Source: Bifidobacterium reuteri DSM 23975
GTDB taxonomy: Bacteria; Actinomycetota; Actinomycetes; Actinomycetales; Bifidobacteriaceae
NCBI RefSeq assembly: GCF_000741695.1
Contig: NZ_JGZK01000002.1
Span: 1 to 64,000, forward strand
DNA: 64,000 nucleotides
Direction of reading: 5' to 3'
Below, in pieces: positions 35,264-45,100 of the stretch. The notes beneath the pieces are model-generated. The model saw nothing but the letters and a program-made list of their open reading frames with translations, had not been told where the DNA came from and ran no database searches. Every line of letters begins with the position of its first letter. Position 1 is the first letter of the stretch. Made by a program: the position numbers and the translations under genes.

Positions 35264-35430
35264 TGGCACTGCCGAAATACCGGACCTCACGGTCACGCAC
35301 CCGCTCGCGCCGAGCCAATTGGAAGGCGAAAGTCCCACAGTTGGCCACGGTGACCACGCCGGAAGGCGAAGTCGTCCAAGTTCCCCAGAATCTGGCCGCA
35401 GCCGTACGGAAAGGGTATATGAAGCCATAG
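35263..35430 (+). CDS. rpmF: Ribosomal protein L32, zinc-independent paralogue
   Basis: A 55-residue L32: [22 protein letters not shown] is the family N-terminus, but the C-terminal half (LATVTTPEGEVVQVPQNLAA) has no cysteine where zinc L32 has two CxxC pairs. ATG 35263 shares its A with the rpmJ stop. It is the fifth ribosomal gene of the operon and is followed by 90 bases before the zinc-binding fusion gene. Confidence 0.92.
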   Translation: MALPKYRTSRSRTRSRRANWKAKVPQLATVTTPEGEVVQVPQNLAAAVRKGYMKP

Positions 35431-35520
35431 TGTCCCGCGTCGGAAATGTGTTGACAAGCAGAGCACACCCAGAAACTGAGCAATCAGAACAATAAGAACA
35501 ATCAGGTAGAAAGCCCAACC

Positions 35521-36564
35521 ATGACTAACTCAAACGCTAGCCAGCCCACACCGGAAACCAATCCCAGCACTCACGCATCCATCGGCGATCGTCGCAAACC
35601 GGTTATCGCCGCCATCGCCGCATTCTGCGTCGGCGCGCTGCTCGCCGGCGGCATTGTCGGCGGATTCGCCTACGCAAGACAAGGCCAGACGTCCGGCGGT
35701 GAACCCGGCGGCAGCACCACGACGACGGCTGCGGATTCCTGCGACACGACATTCACCGTGGTCGCCTCGGTGAATCAGTGGGGTTCGCTTGCCGAGCAAC
35801 TCGGCGGCTCCTGTGCCGAAGTCACCTCGCTGATCAACTCGACCTCCGCCGACCCGCATGATTACGAGGCCACCGCCTCGGACCTCGCGAAGCTCGCTAA
35901 GGCCGACATCGTCGTGCTCAACGGCGCCGGATACGACGGCTGGGCGGAAAAGGCTCAGCTTAACCCGGACAAGCAGACCATCGTGAACGTGGGCGACCTC
36001 ATGGGCATCACCGCCACTGAGGAGCACTCACACGAGCATGAGGAAGGCGAGGAAGGCCACCATCACCATCACGGCTCCACCAACCCCCATGTGTGGTTCA
36101 GCCCCGAAGGCGTGCTCAAGGCCGCCGAGGCAATCAACGACGCCTACGTGACCAAGGCAGGCGAGAACTCGAAGACCGCCGAGGAGTACAAGCAGTACTA
36201 CGACACCGGCTACAAGACCGACGTGGAGAAGATCGTCATCAAGGGCGACCAGATGAGCTTCACCCGCGGTGGCAAGACCGCGACCGCCACCTACAAGTAC
36301 GACGGATTCAAGATCCTCGACTACGCTAAGGGCAACCGCGGCGTGCGGTTCCTGTTCACCGCCACCGGCGACGTGCCCGAGGGCGCGCCGAAGATCGTGC
36401 AGTTCTCCGACCACGGTATCGCACCGGGCAAGTCCGCCCACTTCCACATCTTCATGGGTGACGCCTCCCAGAAGGAGACCCTGAAGGAGATGGACAACTG
36501 GCCCACCTACTACCCGGCATCGATGAGCGGCGAGGAGATCGCCACGGAGATTCTGGCGCACTGA
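35521..36564 (+). CDS. Membrane-anchored zinc-binding protein: ZnuA N-lobe fused to ZinT domain
   Basis: A 347-residue protein. One membrane helix at 28-51 anchors it (no lipobox). Residues 77-165 match lobe 1 of ZnuA, VVASVNQWGSLAEQLGG, with ligand His113 in ADPHDYEATASDL. A His/Glu-rich loop (EEHSHEHEEGEEGHHHHHG, 167-185) follows, then His190 in NPHVWFSPEG. Lobe 2 is missing. From about 219 to the end the sequence is ZinT (EEYKQYYDTGYKTDVEKI, YKYDGFKILDY, QFSDHGIAPGKSAHFHIFMG, NWPTYYP) with ligands H298, H307 and H309; ZinT's usual N-terminal 60 residues are also absent. It probably collects zinc at the surface for a transporter. It is the last gene of the zinc operon, closed by a hairpin. 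Confidence 0.88.
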   Translation: MTNSNASQPTPETNPSTHASIGDRRKPVIAAIAAFCVGALLAGGIVGGFAYARQGQTSGGEPGGSTTTTAADSCDTTFTVVASVNQWGSLAEQLGGSCAEVTSLINSTSADPHDYEATASDLAKLAKADIVVLNGAGYDGWAEKAQLNPDKQTIVNVGDLMGITATEEHSHEHEEGEEGHHHHHGSTNPHVWFSPEGVLKAAEAINDAYVTKAGENSKTAEEYKQYYDTGYKTDVEKIVIKGDQMSFTRGGKTATATYKYDGFKILDYAKGNRGVRFLFTATGDVPEGAPKIVQFSDHGIAPGKSAHFHIFMGDASQKETLKEMDNWPTYYPASMSGEEIATEILAH

Positions 36565-36639
36565 TCTGAACCGACCTGATGTGATTGCCTGATTCCCGGT
36601 AAGACAAGACGCTCAACTCGACTGAAGCAACGTCAATCC

Positions 36640-36685
36640 GCATCAGGGGTGTAACCGACATATCCGCCGGTTACACCCCTGATGC
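36640..36685 (+). terminator. Terminator of the zinc operon
   Basis: A perfect 18-bp stem (36640-36657 with 36668-36685, GCATCAGGGGTG...) and a 10-base loop. It marks the left border of the defence island; no long T run follows. Confidence 0.75.
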
Positions 36686-36732
36686 AATTCTGATTCAGCT
36701 GCCGGCCGGCCAGCGGGAAAAGGAACCAGCTG

Positions 36733-39105
36733 TCACGAACGCCCCAACAACAGTACCTCTTTGCGAGCACGAGTCAATGCCACATAGATGAGGCTACGCT
36801 CCCGTTTGTAGAGTTCAGCTAGCGCCAGTTTGTCCGGAGCGGACTCGACGGCCCTCTCTGGAGGGCACGCGCCTTTCTCTACATCGACGATGATAACGTA
36901 GTCAAATTCCAGGCCCTTGACTCGATGCATGGTCGCAATGCGAATGCCGCGACGTTGCCGATCCTCTTCTTCGCGACTAAGTTGATACACTCCATACGGC
37001 AGATCTCGATCAAGGGTAGACGCCCAATGTTCTACGCGGGGGCCGGTCCTTGCCACAATACAGATGTTACGAGCATCCGCATATGCTTCTGATGGCGTGG
37101 ATTCCCCGCCATCGTTATTGGCAATTTTGTTCAGACCGCATTTGCCCGCAATCCACTGCTCAACAAAGGTGATTTCATCCTCGGTAGTTGCAAATCTGCG
37201 TACGGTCGGAACGGGACCGCTGAAGAGAGAGCGACTATCACCTGCTTGTTCCGTGCTGCCATCCAAATCATCGCAAAGCACTGGCTGCGTTTCCTTGGTA
37301 TCCGTGCCGGAAGCGGCGGCAAATACCGAGTCAATGAAATCGTCTGTGTCGATTTCAAAAATACGGTCTGCTGCAGCACGTATTTCCTCAGTGGTGCGAT
37401 AGTTGATCCTCAAGCGCCTTGCGCGGCCACTGATATTGATGCCGCACTTCGACAGCACCACGGTACGTCTGTAAATTCGCTGCTGGGCATCGCCGACGAT
37501 GAATATATCATTGTCGTGCGCATCAACAAGCGAGCGTAGGACTCGGTATGCCGGAGTGGAAAAATCCTGTCCTTCGTCAACTACTACATGTGCGTATCGT
37601 TTCGTCGACCGATTGGATTCATTGAGCAGGTTGGCGGTCATGCTCATTGCCATGTCAATATCGCATGCCTGGTATTCCTTCATGAGATGCTGGTAACGGT
37701 CTACAACCTTCCATATCGCAATCTTCTGGTCGCGGCCCAATCGCGTACCACGACCGCGGCGCACCACATGCAGATAGTCAGCCGCGGATGTAACTTGCTG
37801 TGGAACGATCACCTGTTCCCATTCGCTCTTGAAAAATTCGGCAGTCAGTCCGCTCAACGAGTCAGTTCCAACATCTCGTATCGCTTCCTTCCACACCATA
37901 TCAATATTGCGCATCTGACCATCTGGACACGGATAGCCAGTGTCTTCGTACCAAATCTTGTATCCGTATCCCTTGTCTCGGAGGAAGCGATAGACGAACT
38001 TGTCAAGGTTGATCACATCGATCTTATCGAGCTCGTCATTGGTGCAGATCAGCTTCAGATTCGCCTGAATATCGGTAGCCAGGTTGGATGAGTAGGTGGT
38101 GAATAGAACTTTCTGCCGGCTCTTGCTATTGAGCAATAGTGCGGCCAATCTTTTGGCGCGGTGCATGGCGACGACGGTTTTACCCGTGCCGGCGCCACCG
38201 GTTAGACGGAACGGACCATGATAATTGCGCTCAACATACATACGCTGGGAGGAGTGAAGGAATACACGCCATTGTTCCAGAGGAGCATCAAGAAGACGCT
38301 GAAGATCGGATTCGCCTTGAACGACCACGAACGACTGCTGCGTATTGTAGGAAGACAATGCCTCCCGGAATGAAGTCGCGTGCGGTTTGACGGATGAGGT
38401 TTCCGATTGCTCGTCGGATTCGGCATGCGACGACATCGCTCCAACATGTGAAGACGATACCGTTTGTTCCAAACCAAGCAAAGGACTCGCAAGCTGAGAA
38501 CTTTCCCTGGCCATTTTCAGTACTTCCGTTTTCGATTGTCCCTCTGCGGCAAGCTGCAGATAGACACGAGCATCTTCCGGAAGTCTGCCCAGCCAATGAT
38601 TTAAATGATCCCATGTCCGTTGACGGATCATAATCGGCGCATAACTGTCGGGAACGCCGAGCTCCCTCATCTCATCTTCAGTCAATGATAAATAGTCGTT
38701 TGCTACAAGCCCGTCATGTGCTGCAGGCTCATGCAGAGCCTCGTCGCGTTCATGCTCGGTGATTTCATCAAACAACTGAATGGAGTTATTACGAGGGTTG
38801 ACTTCAATGCGTTTATTCACTGCCCACGTATATGCATCATCGTGCTTGTCCGCATACAACAACAGATATTCACTGCCGTCATAAGCCACAATAATACGGT
38901 ATTTCTGATCGATCCGAGCTGAATACATTTTTTTGTCAATTGAATTCTTAACTCGCTCCAGGTTGATACCCGTGGATTGCGGATTCCGCTGGAACTTAGT
39001 GATAAAATTCGACACCTTATGCTGGATCGTTTTCGGTAAAGCAAAGCAGGATGCTAGAAATTGCTTTCCAAACACCACTTCCGGCTTGTACGTTGCGTTT
39101 GCCAT
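36733..39105 (-). CDS. SF1 (UvrD/Rep-type) helicase with RelE-like N-terminal domain
   Basis: A 790-residue protein. Residues 1-100 look like a RelE/ParE toxin fold: VSNFITKFQRNPQSTGINLERV followed by YSARIDQKYRIIVAYDGSEYLLLYADKHDDAYTWA. The helicase starts near 295 with Walker A LTGGAGTGKTVVAMHRAKRLA; Walker B is VVVDEGQDF at about 511, then FIVGDAQQRIY, RLRINYRTTEEIR, RIATMHRVKGLEFDYVI and LIYVALTRARKEVLL. All SF1 motifs are intact. ATG 39105 shares its base with the stop of the upstream DEAD/DUF1998 gene and has AGGAGGGG. Relatives with this layout occur in defence islands, and its action is probably on nucleic acid of invaders. A longer start is not needed. Confidence 0.82.
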   Translation of the reverse strand: MANATYKPEVVFGKQFLASCFALPKTIQHKVSNFITKFQRNPQSTGINLERVKNSIDKKMYSARIDQKYRIIVAYDGSEYLLLYADKHDDAYTWAVNKRIEVNPRNNSIQLFDEITEHERDEALHEPAAHDGLVANDYLSLTEDEMRELGVPDSYAPIMIRQRTWDHLNHWLGRLPEDARVYLQLAAEGQSKTEVLKMARESSQLASPLLGLEQTVSSSHVGAMSSHAESDEQSETSSVKPHATSFREALSSYNTQQSFVVVQGESDLQRLLDAPLEQWRVFLHSSQRMYVERNYHGPFRLTGGAGTGKTVVAMHRAKRLAALLLNSKSRQKVLFTTYSSNLATDIQANLKLICTNDELDKIDVINLDKFVYRFLRDKGYGYKIWYEDTGYPCPDGQMRNIDMVWKEAIRDVGTDSLSGLTAEFFKSEWEQVIVPQQVTSAADYLHVVRRGRGTRLGRDQKIAIWKVVDRYQHLMKEYQACDIDMAMSMTANLLNESNRSTKRYAHVVVDEGQDFSTPAYRVLRSLVDAHDNDIFIVGDAQQRIYRRTVVLSKCGINISGRARRLRINYRTTEEIRAAADRIFEIDTDDFIDSVFAAASGTDTKETQPVLCDDLDGSTEQAGDSRSLFSGPVPTVRRFATTEDEITFVEQWIAGKCGLNKIANNDGGESTPSEAYADARNICIVARTGPRVEHWASTLDRDLPYGVYQLSREEEDRQRRGIRIATMHRVKGLEFDYVIIVDVEKGACPPERAVESAPDKLALAELYKRERSLIYVALTRARKEVLLLGRS

Positions 39106-42100
39106 CAATTCCCCTCCTGCTTGTTGGAAAATGCCCGCAGCACTTCTTCTTCGTTTGTCATGATATTCCATTCGCTACTGGAGAACATAGCTTTGGGGTC
39201 CTCGCAATATGAATTTGGCACCAAGAATATGATTCGTTTATCCGTCCATGCGAACGTTACGGGAATAAACACATCAGCTGATTCTTCCACATCATCTCCG
39301 GGAAGCAGGTCCGGCGCCGGAATCCCCGCACGGATAAAGGATTCAGCTGCATGACGATCCTGTGCCTCAAGGATATCGTCCTGAAGAATCCTGTACCAGT
39401 CCCCGCCGATCTGCTCTTTCTCGTTCTCAGATGCGCGTTTATTCACCGCGTCTTGACACAGCGGAGCGTATACGGTCTTACTGGCGACGGCGCTGATCGT
39501 GCCGAAACGGAATGCATCGGCGAATTGCATGATATTGGCAACATGCCAAAAACTTGCCCATTCGCGCTTGAATGATTGGCGTTCTTCGTCGTCCAGAGTC
39601 GTCAGTGGATTATCGCCATCGAGATCGACTCCATTGATGGTGTCATCGAACAGGAGATCGTACTGGTTGCTGACGGTTTTATGGTCATCTTCAAGTGAGA
39701 TACCAACGTACATATTGAGACGCTGAGCATGATGGAAATCAAATACATCACGCGCCATATAGTCCGTACTCGTGCCGATAAGCGCGTTTTCCAGCGCGGC
39801 CATGGTGTTCGCCTTTGCTGTTCCTTGCGTCATGTCTGGCCTGTCGATCATGGCGACTCCCAGCCCTTCCGCCTGAGAGGAAAGGACTTGTTCCGCATCA
39901 GGGTTCGACAAATAATACCCAAGCAGCGACAGAGCAGGAAGTTGCCCGGGATCCAGCTCGGCAGAAGATTCCACGCTCATCTTATACGCCTTCTTGCCCG
40001 GCATATCACTGACATTCAGCGCTGGATCGAGAAGACGCTTGTCATCGGGCGTTTCAAGGAAGCCCACAACATCGTCGTAGGTCAGTGACCACACTCGATA
40101 TCCGCATCGACGCAGAGCTTCACGTTTAGCCGTGTCTTCGGCAACTATCCCTGCATGGAACTGCAGCCCATCCGTAAACACGAGCACGTCTTTACGACGC
40201 TTGGCGACACCATTCGCACCATTGACCGGTTGATCATCACTGACGCAGTGCAGCCGAAAATCGGGCTTGGACAGCACTGCCGGAACATTATCAAGCCGAG
40301 AAACATCCTGCTGCAGCTCGATTTCCCATTGAGAGTCGCCGATGATCATGAGGTATCCGTCATGATGTCCGGCGCGATCAATGTACGCTTGGGTCACCAC
40401 GGCACGGCGTCCGCGCTCATCGGCTCCTTTGGCCAGAGGATTGGCGTAAAGACGACGCAACGCCTCCAGGAATTGGGCCTCCAGCTTGCTGTCCAATAGC
40501 TTGTTGACCGAGACATCCGATACGGTTGTGGTGCGCACGAACAGATCTTTGTTGCCAAGAATCGGTTCGATCATCGCCAATGCGGTCTTTTTGGAGATGC
40601 TGTCAAGATCCCGATTCTGCCGGTACGAATACAAGCAGCGGTAACAGCCATCATCGCAATCGCAATGGTTCATGGCCTCGTATGCTTGTTGTAGCACGTC
40701 GATCAGCCTGTCGCCGTTATCGGCGATCTGTTTCAGATAACCGGTTCCGCCGGGAACCGTATCGTAAATCACCAAGTAGATTTTGCGCAATCCAGAACCA
40801 TCTCGCAGAGGCTCGTTGCTCAATGTCATAGCGAGATGAGCAACATTGCCGAATATGCGTGACATACCCAGCATCACTGCGGCTGTAAACGATTTGGCCA
40901 TACTGCTGTCGCCAGAAGCATCAGCAATACCGGGAACGAGGATGCGCAGCATCTCGGTGTGAATTTCACGGAACAGGAACAAGCACTTGCTGGGTTCCTC
41001 GTCACTCAATATGTTTGTACGATTCGGACAGAAGTAAGAGTGATTGATATACCCTTTATCGTCGGCAAGCGTACCGCAGCGGACGCAGACATTGAAGCCA
41101 TTGCGTATGCGTTTTTCACCGGCGACCGTCATTTCCCTGCCGTCGGTATCGGCCTTGCCGAAGTTGATTTCGCGTACCGTTCCGTGAGGTACGTACTCGT
41201 ATGCGAAATCCGTGTCTCCATGATCGATCTTCCATGCTGATTCCACATCGTTCCGTTCGATATCGATCAACGAGTTCTTGACAAAGAGCATGCTGCTACG
41301 GTCTTCGTTGGAACCGTCAACGACGCTGTCGCTGTACCGTTCTTCCGAAATGACGGTGTCGATGCGCACCATCGGCCTTTCCTGCCCGACATCAGCCCAT
41401 TGCGCGGAACCACATGACGGACAGCTGGCCGTGTTGCGAACAGAGGAGACCGGTTCCGCATGCGAACAGTTCGGACACAGTTTCCACATCACTGTGTCTT
41501 CGTCCATATCACCTTTGGCGAACAGGATACGGTTAATCACATACTTGCGGCCGGCGGCATAGAACGTGTTGCCCGGAGCGAGTTCCGTGATGGCAGAAGC
41601 CGCCGGACGCGTGAAGTCATGGGTCTTTTCACCATCCTGCCTTGGCGAAAGATCTTCGCCTTTACCATCCTCAGTGGGGATTCTATCCTCTTTGAGGATG
41701 GTATGCAGCGTCACTCCGGACTCGGGGAATGCATAGTTTGGTAGGATACCCTGATCCGAGAGGAAATTAAATGTATTCTGATCATTCAAGTTTTTGATGA
41801 TCTTGTCGATGCCTCTAATCTCGCTGCGGCATTCGTTCTTCTGCTGCTGGTATGCCGAATCATCCGGCTTGGAGTCAAGATCCGTGATGATGGATTCGAT
41901 TTGATGCTTCTGCCGTATGAGTTCGGCGATATGAGCATTCGTCTTTTGAAATACGCGATATATTCTTAGCGGCAGGGAATGCTGTCCGCTATCCGCATCA
42001 TGTTCATTCGTGCCAAGCAGGAATTGCTCCAACTGCTCACGAAGGGCACCATCTTCTGCCGATTCTTCGAATTCGAATAGCTCGCAGAAGCGGTCAAGCA

Positions 42101-45100
42101 GCAGCATAGCATGGGACTGCACGTAATCGAGGAAAGTGAATGGGAATGCATTGCGCTGCTCTTCCCGTACATTATCTAGGCAAGATCGCAATTTAGTGGG
42201 AATGATCTCACTCGGATTCTCTCCATGAACGAGCTTCTCATGGACCCATGTGTCAAGAGCGTATGCAATGAGCTGGCGCTCCAGCACAGCGGTTGCATGC
42301 AGGAAAATATGTGGAGGAGTGACATCCCCGCCGATCATATCTAGTGGGTGCTGGTAAAAATACATGTCGTGCGGCTTGCTGTTGGCAACGGTCAACACTA
42401 ACGAGTTGCCGTCGCGACGTCCGGCACGTCCGGCACGCTGGATGTACCGTGCTTGGCTTGGCGGCATCGATGCAAGTATTACCGTGGACAGATCTCCGAT
42501 ATCGATACCCATCTCCAGCGTTGGAGTGCAGGTCAGCACGTTCACTTCGCCTGGAGTATGTTCGGAGCCTTTGAATTGCTTTTCAAGCTTCGTGCGATCA
42601 TCGCCGTCAAGCAGACTGGTATGCTCCGCTGCTCGGATACGTTCGGCCGGTTTGGAACGATACAGTTTGCCGTAGTATGACAGTTCCAATGCCGCGGTTG
42701 CATCCGTATTGAGATGCAGGCGCCCCGGGCATTGGCGGGTAATGCAGCGTGAGCCTTCCCGCACCTGCAGATTTTGCGTGGCGCACGAATAGTTTCGGCC
42801 ACAAACAGAGCATACCAATTGCGACACATCCGTGCTGATACGGCATTCGTTTTCGTTCAAACCGTATACGTGCTTTGTGCCGAATTTGCCTGCAAACTCC
42901 CGTTTGGCGATGAACCCTGCGTCAACGCACGTGTCCAAAGCACGGCTCAATAGTTCGTGGGCTATGTCTCCGACCAATGCGTTATCCGCAATGTATCGGT
43001 TAGCCATACGTACATATTCGATTGAACCGAGCGTGTCGTAGGAATCCTTGTGCGCGCCTTGGGGCGTATCCGCGAGGAATCTGGGGAGTACGTCAAAATA
43101 CGATCCGGGGCTCCACCAGTTACCGGTTTTCTTGCCATATTGCAGGAAGAACCGGTTTGCGTCTACGGCAAGGTATCTCTCATAAGAGATATCAAAAAAG
43201 GCACCCTTGGACCGAATCAGATCAAGCAGTCCGACAATCAGGCGCGCCCAATCCTCGGAATGAATCACGGCATCGTCGACACCGATTTCGTTGATGCACC
43301 GTTCACGGAATCGCATCGCCGTCTGGTTGAGTTTTTGCTGATCGAAGTACAGCGTTGCGCAACCGGATTTTTCCAATGTTCGGCCGACACGAGAACGCAG
43401 ACCGAATTCGAATAATGATTCGAGACGCAAACGGCGACCGATCCATTCGATAAGACGTCTACGCTCAGGGCCACCCGGATTGCCCGCGAGCACGGACTCA
43501 TATTCACGCATCCATGTCATATTGGGTGCAATAAACCGTACAACGTATTCCGCGTCGTTGGTGTATTGACGACGGTAGTAGTCGTTCTGACAATCAAGGA
43601 ATTGGGCGAATGTGGCGTTATCCTTGTCGTCGTGCTGGATATAGTCCATTGCCGAATTGCGAAGAGCGAAGCGCCACGTATGATCGCTGAGCGCGCTGGC
43701 GCGGAATGATGCATCCTGCACGCTGTCGGAAAATACGATGGTCTTATCATCGTCATTGTAGGCATCGGCGAAAAGTTGCGACAGCATGACACCGATCTGG
43801 GTCGTAGAGCGCAAACCCACCAGTGCGAGGCCACGTTCGCTGGCGCAGAAGGGACACCGGTAATGACGACGGTTGGGGGCCACCAGCTCAAGAACACGCT
43901 CCCGTACCGGAACCCGTTGCGAACCGCATTCCGGGCATGCGCATTCACTGCCATCGTCCGATTCCATCGTGCTGCCACGCATGCACTGTGGACAGAACCA
44001 TGCGGCCGGCACGTCGTTCAACTGTTCCTGGTCCGACTTGATATACGGTTGCAGGATCAGGAACTGGTTGTTGGGCTGGAAGGAGAAGTATGCATTATAG
44101 AATGCTTTCCTGTCCGAAGCGGTGACTCTGCCGTCTTTGCCGGTAAAGCCGATCCATGCGGTGCCACCGCAGTCACGACAGTTGATGACTGGCAGGTATT
44201 GTTCGCTGATTGTTTTGTCGAGCTCAAGGGCGGGTTTGAATTGGACCGTACCGTCAGCCGGGACGATATTCGCGGTAAGCTGGCGCAACTCCTTAGACCA
44301 CAGCTGTACCTGCACGTCAAGGAACGGGCGCGGATGATCGGCGTTCCCCGTGCGAGCATAAGAGACAAGTGCGATTAGCGCATCTACCGCCGCCTGCTGC
44401 TGTCTGGCATCAAGTTGGCTGAAACGAACGTATTGCGTAGATAGCCGGTTCAGTAGATCCGTGCCGATACGTTGTGGTTGCAATGACAGCAAAGCGGTAA
44501 GAGATGCAAGGAAGCGGGAGCGTCGAAGCTGCTGGCCAAGCGCTATGCGAGCCTGCATGCTATCGAGGTCAGCGTCGTCCGGCGCGTTAAGCCACGCCTG
44601 CGCGGCGTTTTTAAGATAGATATCCGGTTCCACATCGGATTCGAGACGAATAAGCTCATCTGCCTGTTTCCTGTCGGGAATGGTTGAATCGTATTCAAGC
44701 AGATCGGTGTCGTTGCCGGCAAAAAACTCTTCCGAACTAATGCGGTTTTCGGTTATGACTGAATGTTCCGGGTCAAATTCCGTGTGGAAGATTTCGGACG
44801 CGTACTGGCATACCGCAGCCTTGGAATCGTCGGTGCCCATGGTGGCTGAGGTGCCGATGAAACATATCTTAGAGGAGTCAGCATGCAGACGGTCGGTGAG
44901 ACGACGCAACAGACAGGCAAGATCGGTGCCTTGTGCACCGTCGAACGTGTGCAATTCGTCAACGACAAAGTATCGTAATGTGTCTTCGTCATTGTGATCC
45001 CAGAGCCGTGAATCTTCAGGACGGACCAGCAGATAGTCGAGCATCTTGTAGTTGGTGAGCAGGATGTCCGGCGGATTACTCAGCAGCGTGCCATGATCGG

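Noticed and set aside
32047..36564. Complete zinc ABC transporter
   Set aside because: Only binding proteins were found; no permease or ATPase gene lies in or beside the cluster.
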